The notes beneath the pieces are model-generated. The model was not told the DNA's origin. It did not search any database and worked only from the letters and a program-made list of their open reading frames with translations. DNA of 64,000 bases from Romboutsia_E sp900604535 (GTDB taxonomy: Bacteria > Bacillota > Clostridia > Peptostreptococcales > Peptostreptococcaceae), in the NCBI RefSeq assembly GCF_900604535.1, contig NZ_UWOT01000015.1, positions 15,507 to 79,506 of the forward strand, given 5' to 3'. The first letter of the stretch is position 1. Every line of letters begins with the position of its first letter. Below are positions 7,758 to 17,076 of the stretch, in pieces. The position numbers and the translations under genes were made by a program.

Positions 7758-8429
7758 TTATTTATCAAACAAATTCCATGGAAGTTCTTTTGGTGGCTCA
7801 CAAATAAACTCCATTTTTTCTTTTGTTGTAGGATGATCTATTTCTATTTTATAAGACCATAGTGCAATTTGTTGCCCAATTTTATTTACATTTTGACCAT
7901 ATCTTTGATCCCCAAATAAAGGATGTTTCCTACTTGCAAATTGAACTCTTATTTGATGTGGTCTTCCAGTTTTCAAATCTATTTGAACCAAACTAAAATT
8001 ATTTTTAACTTGTAAAGTCTCATAATTTAATTCAGCATTTTTAGAATCTTTATGATTCTTATTTACAACACTGACCATATTAGTTTTTTTATTTTTATAA
8101 AGATAATCTTTTAAAGTATCTTCTTTTTTATTCATAGCTCCATGTATAACAGCTCTATATGTTTTTTTAAAACTTTTGTTTCTAACTTGTTCTGATAATC
8201 TAGATGCTGCTTTTGAAGTTTTAGCAAATACCATTACTCCACCTACTGGTCTATCCAATCTATGTACTAATCCAATAAACACATTTCCTGGTTTATTATA
8301 TTTTTCCTTTACATAGTTTTTAAGAAGGTTAACCATATCCTTATCATTAGTGTCATCACCTTGTGATAGTATATTCACAGGCTTTTCTACAACTAATAGA
8401 TGGTTATCTTCATATATAACTTTTACCAT
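7758..8429 (-). CDS. RluA-family pseudouridine synthase
   Basis: RNA pseudouridine synthase that isomerises specific uridines in rRNA or tRNA. The RluA catalytic motif HRLDRPVGGVMVFAK (about residues 55-69) carries the nucleophilic Asp, and LKTGRPHQIRVQFA (about 152-165) is the second family signature. At 223 residues it lacks an N-terminal S4 RNA-binding domain, as in the short RluA/YjbO class. Its ATG overlaps the stop of the upstream methyltransferase gene by one base (TAATG), so these two RNA-modification genes form an operon. The exact target base cannot be told from sequence. Confidence 0.93.
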   Translation of the reverse strand: MVKVIYEDNHLLVVEKPVNILSQGDDTNDKDMVNLLKNYVKEKYNKPGNVFIGLVHRLDRPVGGVMVFAKTSKAASRLSEQVRNKSFKKTYRAVIHGAMNKKEDTLKDYLYKNKKTNMVSVVNKNHKDSKNAELNYETLQVKNNFSLVQIDLKTGRPHQIRVQFASRKHPLFGDQRYGQNVNKIGQQIALWSYKIEIDHPTTKEKMEFICEPPKELPWNLFDK

Positions 8430-9301
8430 TACTTACTCTCCCATCTTCCAAATATACCACATGGAAGAACTTTTCCATCTCTTGATGTTGGTATTCCTAT
8501 TTCTCCACCATATATATTACCACCCTTAGCTTTTCTAGCTACTGTAGCATCTAGTATATGTTCTAATATTATTGGAGATAAACCTGTTGTATATGAGTTT
8601 ATCAAGAAGAATAAAGGATTATCTGATAATACCTTAGTACATAAATCTACTAATCCATATAATTTTTCTTCTATTTGCCATACTTCTCCCTTAGGTCCTC
8701 TTCCATAAGATGGAGGATCCATTATTATAGCATCGTATTTATTACCTCTTCTTATTTCTCTTTCCACAAATTTAACAACATCATCTACTATAAATCTTAC
8801 TTTTCTATCTCCAAGTCCTGATGTGTGTAAGTTTTCCTTCGCCCAAGTAACCATACCTTTAGATGCATCTACATGACAAACTTCAGCTCCTGCAGCTGCA
8901 CATGCAACTGTAGCTCCTCCTGTATATGCAAAAAGATTTAATACCTTTATAGGTCTTCCAGCATTTTTTATCTTTTCCATAGACCAATCCCAGTTAGCTG
9001 CTTGCTCTGGGAATAAACCTGTATGTTTGAATCCTGTTGGGCTTATATTAAATTTTAAATTTTTATAACTGATAGTCCACTTTTCAGGATATTTCTTTTT
9101 AGTTTCCCAGTGTCCTCCACCTCTTTCACTTCTGTGGTAATGACCGTGTGGATTTTTCCATAACCCACTTTCATTTCTAATCGGCCACATAACTTGAGGA
9201 TCTGGTCTTCTTAATACTATATTACCCCAACGCTCTAATTTCTCTCCGTTACCCATATCTATAAGTTCATAATCTTTCCATTTATCTGCTAATATTAACA
9301 T
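8429..9301 (-). CDS. Class I SAM-dependent methyltransferase (RlmI-like)
   Basis: Rossmann-fold methyltransferase related to the RlmI/RlmK family. It shows motif I LNLFAYTGGATVACAAAGAE (about 118-137), an acidic motif II (CHVDASKGMVTWAKEN) and the catalytic-loop motif IMDPPSYGRGPKGEVW (about 193-208), typical of rRNA base methyltransferases. It lacks the N-terminal PUA domain of E. coli RlmI. It is co-transcribed with the downstream pseudouridine synthase with a one-base overlap, which fits an RNA modification role. The start at 9301 is preceded by AGGAGG. Confidence 0.88.
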   Translation of the reverse strand: MLILADKWKDYELIDMGNGEKLERWGNIVLRRPDPQVMWPIRNESGLWKNPHGHYHRSERGGGHWETKKKYPEKWTISYKNLKFNISPTGFKHTGLFPEQAANWDWSMEKIKNAGRPIKVLNLFAYTGGATVACAAAGAEVCHVDASKGMVTWAKENLHTSGLGDRKVRFIVDDVVKFVEREIRRGNKYDAIIMDPPSYGRGPKGEVWQIEEKLYGLVDLCTKVLSDNPLFFLINSYTTGLSPIILEHILDATVARKAKGGNIYGGEIGIPTSRDGKVLPCGIFGRWESK

Positions 9302-9497
9302 TATATTCCTCCTGTCAAAAATTCTTTTTAATCTTCTGTATTATACCATATTTAGTTATATTTTCGCTCTTTTAAATAGTTTATATACTTTCATTTGCTT
9401 TCTTACAAACATTATTTTATTTATTTTATTATTAATAATTTAAATTTTCATCGCATATTATATTGTAATTGATAATCTAAATAAAGGGGGATTCTTT

Positions 9498-10226
9498 GTG
9501 TCTAATTCTCAACCCGCAAGTAATTGTCTGTATAATCTTATTTATACTGATTTCAATGAAGAGTTTTCTAGAGGCTCTACTTTTCACTACAATATTCAAT
9601 ATCCAGCTTTCTTTAATTTTAATACCGGATATTTCTTCGCAAATCCATCTATATTAAATAATATAAGTAATCTTATAAAAGAAGATGTTAATGATTTTAG
9701 AGATGGCCTTGCAAAAGAAGAACAGGATTATAACTCAACTGTAGCTGATAATAAACCTGAAGAAAAAAGAATTTATAGCGCATTTTCTAATTTTGCAGTT
9801 ACCTTTAATAAAAATCATTTGCTTAGTGTTATTATCAATGTATTAGGATTTTCCGGAAATAATTTACCTAGGTACGATACATTGTATAACTATAATTATG
9901 ATTTACTTACTGGAAATAAAATCGCTTTAAAAGATATATTTAATCCAGGTGTAGATTATATAAAAGTTATTACTGACTATGTAAATTATAAAATAAACCA
10001 GAATAAAGATTTATACTTTGAGAATGTTGAATTTTTTATTACTGATGATCAAGCTTTTTATCTTGAAAATGATGGGTTAGTAGTGTATTTTGATGCTGGT
10101 CAACTTGCAAAGGAAGAGTTTGGAACTTCTAAATTTAAATTAACATTTAGTAAATTTGCTCCATATATACATCCTAGATTCTATTGTGAAGGTACAAATC
10201 TCAAAAGAAGAATTTATAGGAGATAA
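9498..10226 (+). CDS. DUF3298 (RsiV C-terminal-like) domain protein
   Basis: A 242-residue protein. The C-terminal half (LYNYNYDLLTGNKIALKDIF, FFITDDQAFYLENDGLVVYF, ASP-like PYIHPRF) matches the DUF3298 domain found at the C-terminus of the anti-sigma factor RsiV. No signal peptide or membrane segment is visible, so this copy is probably cytoplasmic or non-classically located. The start is a GTG at 9498, seven bases after GGGGG. Function unknown; single gene with its own terminator. Confidence 0.75.
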   Translation: MSNSQPASNCLYNLIYTDFNEEFSRGSTFHYNIQYPAFFNFNTGYFFANPSILNNISNLIKEDVNDFRDGLAKEEQDYNSTVADNKPEEKRIYSAFSNFAVTFNKNHLLSVIINVLGFSGNNLPRYDTLYNYNYDLLTGNKIALKDIFNPGVDYIKVITDYVNYKINQNKDLYFENVEFFITDDQAFYLENDGLVVYFDAGQLAKEEFGTSKFKLTFSKFAPYIHPRFYCEGTNLKRRIYRR

Positions 10227-10252
10227 AAATTTAGTCTATTTATATAAGTTAA

Positions 10253-10310
10253 CCTAAAGACTGTAAGCTATAAAATAATTAATAGCTTATAGTCTTTAGG
10301 TATATTTTTT
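10253..10310 (+). terminator. Terminator after DUF3298 gene
   Basis: Strong hairpin with arms CCTAAAGACTGTAAGCTAT / ATAGCTTATAGTCTTTAGG (one mismatch), followed by TATATTTTTT. Confidence 0.92.
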
Positions 10311-10357
10311 CTATTTATGTCCATAATTTAGATAAATATATTCTAGGGGGTATAAAT

Positions 10358-10543
10358 ATGATTGAATTAAATAGACAAAGTATAGTTGAAGGAATACTTG
10401 AATTACAAAGAGAAGAAGAATTTAAATTAAAAAGTGCTTTAAAATCAATAAAGCTTATATTAGACGAAGATGGAATTTCAGATTTTGATAAATTAAAATA
10501 TATAAATTCTCAACTTAGAGATATAATAATGCTTAATATATAA
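10358..10543 (+). CDS. Small hypothetical protein (61 aa)
   Basis: Not recognised. The 61 residues are helical and charged (SIVEGILELQREEEFKLKSA) without cysteines or membrane segments. Coding potential is supported by a strong RBS (TAGGGGG) seven bases before the ATG and by a dedicated terminator right after the stop. Its length resembles Spo0E-like or other small regulators, but I do not see the Spo0E signature. Confidence 0.65.
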   Translation: MIELNRQSIVEGILELQREEEFKLKSALKSIKLILDEDGISDFDKLKYINSQLRDIIMLNI

Positions 10544-10576
10544 AATGGCTACCTCATACTTAAGGTAGCTATTTTA
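10542..10576. terminator. Bidirectional terminator
   Basis: Hairpin with arms AATGGCTACCT / AAGGTAGCTATT between the small plus-strand ORF and the minus-strand carB 3' end; A/T tracts on both sides. Confidence 0.8.
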
Positions 10577-10588
10577 TATATCTAATAT

Positions 10589-13500
10589 TTACTTTGCTAT
10601 ATCATAAACTTCTAATCTAGATTTGTTTATTTGCTTTTTCTTAACACCCACTAAAGCTTTTAATGTATCTAAAGATGTCATTACTTCAGTTGAGAACTCA
10701 GTTGCAGTTCTTCTTATTTTAAATCCATCTCTAGTTGAGTCATTACCTTTTGTAGGAGTATTTATCACTATATCAACTTGTTTATTTCTTATTGCATCTA
10801 ATATATTTGGTCTAGATTCCTCTACTCTATTGACTACAGTAGCTTCTATTCCATTTTCTTCTAAACTCTTAGCTGTTCCTGATGTAGCCACAAATGTATA
10901 TCCTAGTTCTTTCATATCTTTTGCTATTTCCATAAATTCAGCTTTATCATAATTATTTATAGTAGCAAGCACAACTCCTCTTTCATCAGACATTTGCTTT
11001 CCTGCACCTATAAATCCTTTATATAGCGCTTCTTCTAAAGTTTCCCCTACACCTAAAACTTCTCCTGTAGATTTCATTTCAGGCCCTAAACTTACGTCAA
11101 CTCTAGATAACTTAGACATAGAGAATACTGGAACTTTAACTGATATTAACTTAGGCTCTTTATATACTCCTGTTCCATATCCTAAATCTTTTAACTTAGC
11201 TCCTAACATACATTGAGTTGCTAAATCAACAATTGGCACTTTACTTACCTTACTTATATATGGAACTGTTCTACTTGCTCTTGGGTTAACCTCTATTATA
11301 TATAATTCCCCTTGGAATTCTATAAATTGTATGTTAACCATTCCAAGTACGTTAAGCTCTAATGCTATTTTCTTAGTATAGTCTAATATTTTAGCTTTTA
11401 TTTCATCAGATACATTTTGGCTAGGATACATAGTTATACTATCTCCAGAGTGAACACCAGCTCTTTCTAAGTGCTCCATTATACCTGGTATTAATATTTC
11501 TTCTCCATCACAAATTGCATCTACTTCTATTTCTCTACCAGTTAAATACTTATCTATAAGTACTGGGTTTTTCTTATCTCTTTCAAATGCACTTTGTAAG
11601 TATGCTTCTAACTTATGCTCTTCATAAGTTATTTCCATACCTTGACCTCCAAGTACATAAGATGGTCTAACAAGTACAGGGTATCCTAATTTACTAGCTT
11701 CCTCTATACCTTCTTTAACTGACCATACAGCCTTCCCTTTCGGTCTATTTATATTTAATTTTTCTAATAATTCATCAAACTTTTCTCTATCCTCAGCTGC
11801 ATCTATATCTGCAAAATTTGTACCTAGTATTGGTATTCTCTTTTCATCTAAGAATTTAGCTAACTTTATAGCTGTTTGACCACCAAATTGCAATATTACT
11901 CCATCTGGTTGTTCTTTTTCTATTATGTTTAATACTTCTTCCTCTGTTAATGGTTCGAAGTATAATTTATCAGATGTATCGAAGTCTGTACTTACTGTTT
12001 CTGGGTTGTTGTTAACTATTATAGTTTCTATTCCCATCTTTCTAAGTGCTTTAACACAGTGAACTGAACAGTAGTCAAACTCTATACCTTGACCTATTCT
12101 TATAGGACCAGAGCCTAAAACTACAACTTTTTTCTTGTCATTTACTACAACTTCATCATATTGCTCATAAGTTGAATAGTAGTATGGAGATAATGCATCA
12201 AACTCCCCACCACAAGTATCAACCATCTTATATGCAGGCTTTATGCTATATAAAGTTCTTAATTCATAAACTTTCTCTGGACTTATTTTCATTAAGTCAG
12301 ATATCCCCTTATCTGAGAATCCTTTTTTCTTTAATTCAAGAAGATACTCTTTAGTTAAGTCCTCTATCTTCATTCCTTTTAACTTTTCTTCTTGCTCTAC
12401 TATCCATTTGAATCTATTTATAAACCACTTATCTACACCAGTGATTTGTTCTATCATATCTATTTTGTAGCCTCTTCTTATCATTTCAGCTAAGTCGAAT
12501 AGTCTTTCATCATCTGGTACTACTATACTAGCCTTTAATTCTTCTAAGCTCTTTTCTTCAGAAGGAGCATGAACTAATGAGTATTTTCCTATTTCTAGAG
12601 ATCTTATACCTTTAAGCATAGCTGCTTCAAAGTTACTTCCTATACTCATTATTTCACCTGTTGCCATCATCTTTGTTCCTAACTTTCTGTTAGCTTGCTT
12701 AAACTTATCAAATGGCCACTTTGGTATCTTAACTACTACGTAATCAAGAGTTGGTTCAAAACATGCGTAAGTTTTCTTTGTTACTGCATTTTCTATTTCA
12801 TCTAATGTATATCCTAAAGCTATTTTTGCTGCAACTTTAGCTATTGGATATCCTGTAGCTTTCGATGCAAGAGCTGAAGATCTTGAAACTCTAGGATTTA
12901 TTTCTATTATTGCATACTCTAAACTATGAGGATTTAGCGCTATTTGAACGTTACATCCTCCTTTAACTTCTATTGCATTTATTATATCTATAGATGCTTT
13001 TCTAAGCATTTGATATTCTTTATCGCTTAAAGTCTGGCTAGGTGCAACAACTATACTATCTCCTGTATGCACTCCAACAGGGTCTATATTTTCCATGTTA
13101 CATACTGTTATACAGTTTCCATTACCATCTCTTATTACTTCGTATTCTATTTCTTTCCAACCCTTTATACTTTTCTCAAGTAGTACTTGTTTAACTGGAC
13201 TTAATTGTAAACCTTGAGTAAGTATTTCTGTTAATTCTTCAACGGTTTCAGCTATACCTCCACCAGTTCCACCTAATGTGTATGCAGGTCTTACAACTAC
13301 TGGATATCCTATTTTATTTGCAAATTCTAATCCACTTTCTAAATCAGTTACTATATCACTTACTACTACTGGTTGATTTATTTGTCTCATTACTTCTCTG
13401 AATGTATCTCTATCTTCACCTTTTTTTATAGATTCAACAGATGTTCCTATTATTTCAACATTATACTTTTCAAGTATACCTGCTTCATGTAATTCAACAG

Positions 13501-13795
13501 CTAAATTAAGAGCAGTTTGACCACCCATTCCTGCTAATAAACTATCCGGTCTTTCTTTTTCTATTATTTTTTCTATAAATTCTATTGTTAATGGCTCTAT
13601 GTATATATTATCTGCAATCTCTTGATCCGTCATTATCGTTGCAGGGTTACTATTTATTAATATAACTTCTACTCCCTCTTCTTTTAAAGCCTGACACGCT
13701 TGAGTTCCTGAGTAGTCAAATTCAGCCGCTTGACCTATTATTATTGGCCCTGATCCCAGTACTAATGTCTTTTTTATACTCTCTATTTTAGGCAT
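10589..13795 (-). CDS. carB: Carbamoyl-phosphate synthase large subunit
   Basis: Full-length (1068 residues) synthetase subunit that makes carbamoyl phosphate from ammonia, bicarbonate and two ATP for pyrimidine and arginine synthesis. The two homologous ATP-grasp halves are visible: VLGSGPIIIGQAAEFDYSGT at the N-terminus and VLGSGPIRIGQGIEFDYCS near residue 560, with EINPRVSRSSALASKATGYP and EVNPRASRTVPYISKVSKVP in the respective halves. The C-terminal MGS-like allosteric domain starts near residue 935 (GVVLATINNYDKAEFMEI). It follows carA with a 38-base gap and belongs to the PyrR-attenuated pyrF-carA-carB operon. Confidence 0.98.
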   Translation of the reverse strand: MPKIESIKKTLVLGSGPIIIGQAAEFDYSGTQACQALKEEGVEVILINSNPATIMTDQEIADNIYIEPLTIEFIEKIIEKERPDSLLAGMGGQTALNLAVELHEAGILEKYNVEIIGTSVESIKKGEDRDTFREVMRQINQPVVVSDIVTDLESGLEFANKIGYPVVVRPAYTLGGTGGGIAETVEELTEILTQGLQLSPVKQVLLEKSIKGWKEIEYEVIRDGNGNCITVCNMENIDPVGVHTGDSIVVAPSQTLSDKEYQMLRKASIDIINAIEVKGGCNVQIALNPHSLEYAIIEINPRVSRSSALASKATGYPIAKVAAKIALGYTLDEIENAVTKKTYACFEPTLDYVVVKIPKWPFDKFKQANRKLGTKMMATGEIMSIGSNFEAAMLKGIRSLEIGKYSLVHAPSEEKSLEELKASIVVPDDERLFDLAEMIRRGYKIDMIEQITGVDKWFINRFKWIVEQEEKLKGMKIEDLTKEYLLELKKKGFSDKGISDLMKISPEKVYELRTLYSIKPAYKMVDTCGGEFDALSPYYYSTYEQYDEVVVNDKKKVVVLGSGPIRIGQGIEFDYCSVHCVKALRKMGIETIIVNNNPETVSTDFDTSDKLYFEPLTEEEVLNIIEKEQPDGVILQFGGQTAIKLAKFLDEKRIPILGTNFADIDAAEDREKFDELLEKLNINRPKGKAVWSVKEGIEEASKLGYPVLVRPSYVLGGQGMEITYEEHKLEAYLQSAFERDKKNPVLIDKYLTGREIEVDAICDGEEILIPGIMEHLERAGVHSGDSITMYPSQNVSDEIKAKILDYTKKIALELNVLGMVNIQFIEFQGELYIIEVNPRASRTVPYISKVSKVPIVDLATQCMLGAKLKDLGYGTGVYKEPKLISVKVPVFSMSKLSRVDVSLGPEMKSTGEVLGVGETLEEALYKGFIGAGKQMSDERGVVLATINNYDKAEFMEIAKDMKELGYTFVATSGTAKSLEENGIEATVVNRVEESRPNILDAIRNKQVDIVINTPTKGNDSTRDGFKIRRTATEFSTEVMTSLDTLKALVGVKKKQINKSRLEVYDIAK

Positions 13796-13833
13796 AATCT
13801 TAATCTCCTTAATCTCTTAAATATTTATAACAA

Positions 13834-14880
13834 CTATACTAATTCTAAGAATTTATCAAATACATAATCACTATCTTTTGGTCCAGGACAAGCTTCTGGA
13901 TGATATTGTACGCTGTATATTGGTAATTCTTTATGTCTCATACCTTCCACTGTATTATCATTTAAGTTTATATGAGTAACTTCCATATTTTCTGGCATCT
14001 CACATACATAGTACCCATGATTTTGAGATGTTATAAATACTTTCCCTTCTTCTAAATCTTTAACTGGATGGTTCCCACCTCTATGTCCGAATTTAAGTTT
14101 TCCTGTTTTTCCACCTAATGTTAAAGCTAAAAGTTGGTGTCCTAAGCAGATTCCTACTATTGGCTTTTTACCTACTAATTCTTTTATATTTTCTATTACT
14201 TCTTCTAAATCTTCTGGATCTCCAGGCCCATTTGATAAGAATATTAAATCTGGGTTTATAGATAATACTTCTTCTGGCTTAGTTAATGCAGGGAATACTG
14301 TTACATCACAACCACGAGATGCAAATGATCTTAGTATATTTTGCTTAACACCAAAATCCATAACTGCTACTTTAGGTCCATTTCCTTCTATACGTTCTAT
14401 TTCTTTTCTTGTTACTGTCTTTACTGCCTGTGTATTTGAGAAACTTTCTAACTTAGCCTTAACATCTTCTAATGAAGTATTTTCTAAAGTTATTATTCCT
14501 CTCATTGTACCGTTATTTCTTAATATCTTTGTTAAAGCTCTCGTATCTATCCCCTCTAAACCGATTACTTTATTTTGCTTTAAGTATGTATCTATATCCA
14601 TTTCGCATCTAAAGTTATTAGGAGTGTCACTCTTTTCTCTTACTATAAATCCTTTTACATGAACACCTTTCGACTCAACATCTTCTAAATTTATTCCATA
14701 GTTTCCTATAAGAGGATATGTCATTGTAACTATTTGACCATAGTATGATGGGTCAGTTAAAACTTCACCATAACCTGTCATTGATGTATTGAATACTACT
14801 TCCCCTACGCTATCCTTTAAATATCCAAAGGCTTTTCCCTCAAATATCGTTCCGTCTTCTAATATTAATTTACCCTTCAT
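13834..14880 (-). CDS. carA: Carbamoyl-phosphate synthase small subunit
   Basis: Glutamine amidotransferase subunit (348 residues) that supplies ammonia to CarB. The N-terminal CarA domain begins KLILEDGTIFEGKAFGY. The class I amidotransferase domain contains the nucleophile motif PIVGICLGHQLLALTLGGKT (Cys) and the His/Glu pair in YSVQYHPEACPGP. It lies 12 bases after pyrF and just before carB, so it is in the middle of one operon controlled by the PyrR leader. Length and motifs are normal. Confidence 0.98.
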   Translation of the reverse strand: MKGKLILEDGTIFEGKAFGYLKDSVGEVVFNTSMTGYGEVLTDPSYYGQIVTMTYPLIGNYGINLEDVESKGVHVKGFIVREKSDTPNNFRCEMDIDTYLKQNKVIGLEGIDTRALTKILRNNGTMRGIITLENTSLEDVKAKLESFSNTQAVKTVTRKEIERIEGNGPKVAVMDFGVKQNILRSFASRGCDVTVFPALTKPEEVLSINPDLIFLSNGPGDPEDLEEVIENIKELVGKKPIVGICLGHQLLALTLGGKTGKLKFGHRGGNHPVKDLEEGKVFITSQNHGYYVCEMPENMEVTHINLNDNTVEGMRHKELPIYSVQYHPEACPGPKDSDYVFDKFLELV

Positions 14881-14892
14881 TTAACCTACCCC

Positions 14893-15609
14893 CTAAGCAT
14901 TTTCTATTTCATTTACTATTTTTTCAGCTGCTTTTCTTGGATTTTCTGCTTTAGTTATAGGTCTTCCGACAACTAAGTAGTGAGCTCCTCTGTTTATTGC
15001 ATCAGCTGGAGTAACAACTCTCTTTTGATCTCCTACTTCTGACGATGCAGGTCTTATTCCTGGACAAACTGTCACGAAATCTTTACCACAAGCCTCTACT
15101 ATCTTATCAACTTCTTGAGCTGAGCAAACTATTCCATCTATTCCTGCTTCCTTAGCTAACTTAGCTCTCTTTATAGCTAATTCTTCTGTATTCATGTTAC
15201 ATCCTATATCTTGTAAATCTTGATTGCTTAAAGATGTTAAAACTGTAACTCCAACTATTATTGGCTTTTCTATATTTAATTTTTCTGCTTCTTCTTTTGC
15301 AGCTAAAGCACACTGTCTCATACCTTCCATATCAGATACATGTATTGTCATTAACCATACCTTATCTCTTACTGCTGCTCTTACTGCACTTTGCATCGTA
15401 TTTGGTATATCGTGAAACTTAAGATCTAAGAATACTTTTTTTCCTTTTTCATTTAAGTAATCTACTGTTTTTCCTCTTGTTGCTACATATTGCTCTAAAC
15501 CAACTTTAAATATATCTACACTATCTTCTAACTTATCTATTAACTCTCTAGCTTTATCAAATTCATTAGTGTCAATTGCAACTATTAATTTTTCTTTACC
15601 ATTTCTCAT
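14893..15609 (-). CDS. pyrF: Orotidine 5'-phosphate decarboxylase
   Basis: Final enzyme of UMP synthesis, decarboxylating OMP. The 238-residue TIM barrel has the family markers LIVAIDTNEF, the catalytic DLKFHDIPNTMQSAVRAA (Lys and Asp), TVCPGIRPASSEVGDQKRV and YLVVGRPITKAENPRKAA. First gene of the operon with carA and carB. Preceded by AAAAGGAGAAGGC as RBS and by a long leader with PyrR loops. Identification is certain. Confidence 0.98.
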   Translation of the reverse strand: MRNGKEKLIVAIDTNEFDKARELIDKLEDSVDIFKVGLEQYVATRGKTVDYLNEKGKKVFLDLKFHDIPNTMQSAVRAAVRDKVWLMTIHVSDMEGMRQCALAAKEEAEKLNIEKPIIVGVTVLTSLSNQDLQDIGCNMNTEELAIKRAKLAKEAGIDGIVCSAQEVDKIVEACGKDFVTVCPGIRPASSEVGDQKRVVTPADAINRGAHYLVVGRPITKAENPRKAAEKIVNEIENA

Positions 15610-15643
15610 ATGCCTTCTCCTTTTTAATAAAGCCTTTATCTAA

Positions 15644-15681
15644 TAAAAAAGTCCTTATACCTATAAAGAGGTATAAGGACT
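15644..15681 (-). terminator. Attenuator terminator 2 (proximal) of pyrF-carAB leader
   Basis: Perfect hairpin with arms AGTCCTTATACCT / AGGTATAAGGACT and a loop of about six bases, followed on the minus strand by TTTTTT. Lies 35 bases before the pyrF start, downstream of PyrR loop 3. Confidence 0.92.
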
Positions 15682-15731
15682 CTATCTAAACTTAATTTTA
15701 AATCCATAATTAGTTTTTAGATATCTTTCTC

Positions 15732-15745
15732 AGCCTCTCTGGACT
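15732..15745 (-). promoter_or_regulatory. PyrR-binding loop 3
   Basis: Minus-strand RNA AGUCCAGAGAGGCU, an exact match to the PyrR anti-antiterminator loop consensus ARUCCNGNGAGGYU. UMP-bound PyrR would stabilise this hairpin and favour the following terminator. Confidence 0.92.
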
Positions 15746-15775
15746 ATTTTAAAAGACTTTATTCATTTTTTATTT

Positions 15776-15808
15776 TTATAAAAAAAACCTTTATCATCCA
15801 GATAAAGG
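15776..15808 (-). terminator. Attenuator terminator 1 (distal) of pyrF-carAB leader
   Basis: Hairpin CCTTTATC-TGGAT-GATAAAGG on the minus strand followed by eight T's, between PyrR loops 2 and 3. Confidence 0.9.
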
Positions 15809-15846
15809 GTTATAATGTAATCAAGTTTATATTATATAACCTTCTT

Positions 15847-15860
15847 AGACTCTCTGGACT
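15847..15860 (-). promoter_or_regulatory. PyrR-binding loop 2
   Basis: Minus-strand AGUCCAGAGAGUCU, a near match to the PyrR loop consensus, within a longer hairpin with arms ACCTT...AAGGT. Confidence 0.85.
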
Positions 15861-15907
15861 AAATTTAAGGTGTATTTTATTTTTATTTAACTAATATAAT
15901 GCTTAAA

Positions 15908-15921
15908 ACTCTCTCTGGAGT
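15908..15921 (-). promoter_or_regulatory. PyrR-binding loop 1
   Basis: Minus-strand ACUCCAGAGAGAGU at the tip of a hairpin with lower arms CTTTAA / TTTTAAG. Diverges from consensus in the flanking bases but keeps UCCAGAGAG. Confidence 0.75.
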
Positions 15922-15954
15922 AAATTAAAGCTTTATCTATTTTTCTTAAAACAA

Positions 15955-15982
15955 TTATTACATTAAATTTAAAGTATGTCAA
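15955..15982 (-). promoter_or_regulatory. Promoter of the pyrF-carA-carB operon
   Basis: Minus-strand TTGACA (perfect -35), 16-base spacer, TAATAA. Begins 9 bases after the upstream nitroreductase stop; transcription would start near 15948, giving a leader of about 340 nt before pyrF. Confidence 0.75.
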
Positions 15983-15990
15983 CAGTTCTT

Positions 15991-16800
15991 TTATTCAATA
16001 GATTTATTTTCAATTATACTACAAATATAATTTTTGCCTCTTTTTTTCTTTAAATTTATTTTTTCAAACTTTACATCTATATTAAACCTTTCACATGCTA
16101 GATAAAAGTGTTTTAATGCTATACCCATACTTATTTTTGATTCGTTTACTATACCTTTTTTAGGCTTCTCTTCATATACATCAAATCCATAATCTTTAGC
16201 GTAAAATACCCATGGCTGGCTATTTTTAATAGAAGGAGCGAATCTAACTGCTTTAAGAACTTTAATCCACTTTTTATCAATTTTTTTACAAATCTTTTTT
16301 AATCTTTTTCTGTCTGGTTCTGAATTCATAGATTTAAAAAGCTTTTCTTCTTTTTCTGCATATCCAAATGCAATTATAACATATGGTCTCTCTAACTTCT
16401 GTTCATAATCTTCATCTTCAATATCTATGTCTTCAAAATTAATAAACTCTAGTACGTCCTCTCTCTTTAAATTAGATTGTATCCAGCATGTAGCTATTCC
16501 TAGAGATGTTAACCCTAACACAATCTCTTCTACTGCAAAACCGATATTTTCTAAATAATCTTCACCTTTATTAGATGTTATTACTATGTAATGAGGAGCT
16601 TTTATATCACATGATTTTCCCATTAAAAATTGAATTAAATGCCCTCTATCTATTACATGTGCTTTTATATTTGATTCTTCATTTAGATAAGTTATATTGC
16701 TACATAGACACTTAACTTCTTCCATTAATGATGATTTTATACTTTTATTTGAATAATTTTTTATAGATTTTCTATAAAAAATAGCATCATATAACTCCAT
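15991..16800 (-). CDS. Nitroreductase family protein (TM1586-like)
   Basis: A 269-residue FMN-dependent nitroreductase-fold protein. The N-terminal AIFYRKSIKNYSNKSI is the FMN-phosphate-binding start. GFAVEEIVLGLTSLGIATCW matches the dimer-interface helix. The second half contains VRFAPSIKNSQPWVFYAKDY, as in the tandem half-domain TM1586 subgroup. The natural substrate is unknown. The start at 16800 is preceded by AGGAGG. It is upstream of, and in the same direction as, the pyrF operon, but a new TTGACA promoter begins directly after its stop. Confidence 0.85.
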   Translation of the reverse strand: MELYDAIFYRKSIKNYSNKSIKSSLMEEVKCLCSNITYLNEESNIKAHVIDRGHLIQFLMGKSCDIKAPHYIVITSNKGEDYLENIGFAVEEIVLGLTSLGIATCWIQSNLKREDVLEFINFEDIDIEDEDYEQKLERPYVIIAFGYAEKEEKLFKSMNSEPDRKRLKKICKKIDKKWIKVLKAVRFAPSIKNSQPWVFYAKDYGFDVYEEKPKKGIVNESKISMGIALKHFYLACERFNIDVKFEKINLKKKRGKNYICSIIENKSIE

Positions 16801-17076
16801 CTATTTCCTCCTAACTTAACAATTTATTTTAAATTGCCTTACTTCATCGATTTATCTCCATTACTCTATTATAAATTCTTTTAAATATTTTTGTACATAT
16901 ATTTAATATAAAATCTATATTAATTTATATTATTTTTACCTATAAATATACACATTACTTATTATTATATAAATCAATTTAAAATAAGTATTTTTCTCTT
17001 AGTTATTCCCTAAAATATAAGTATGATATAATAAAATATATATAAATTTTACTTAACTTAACATTGGAGGTATTAT

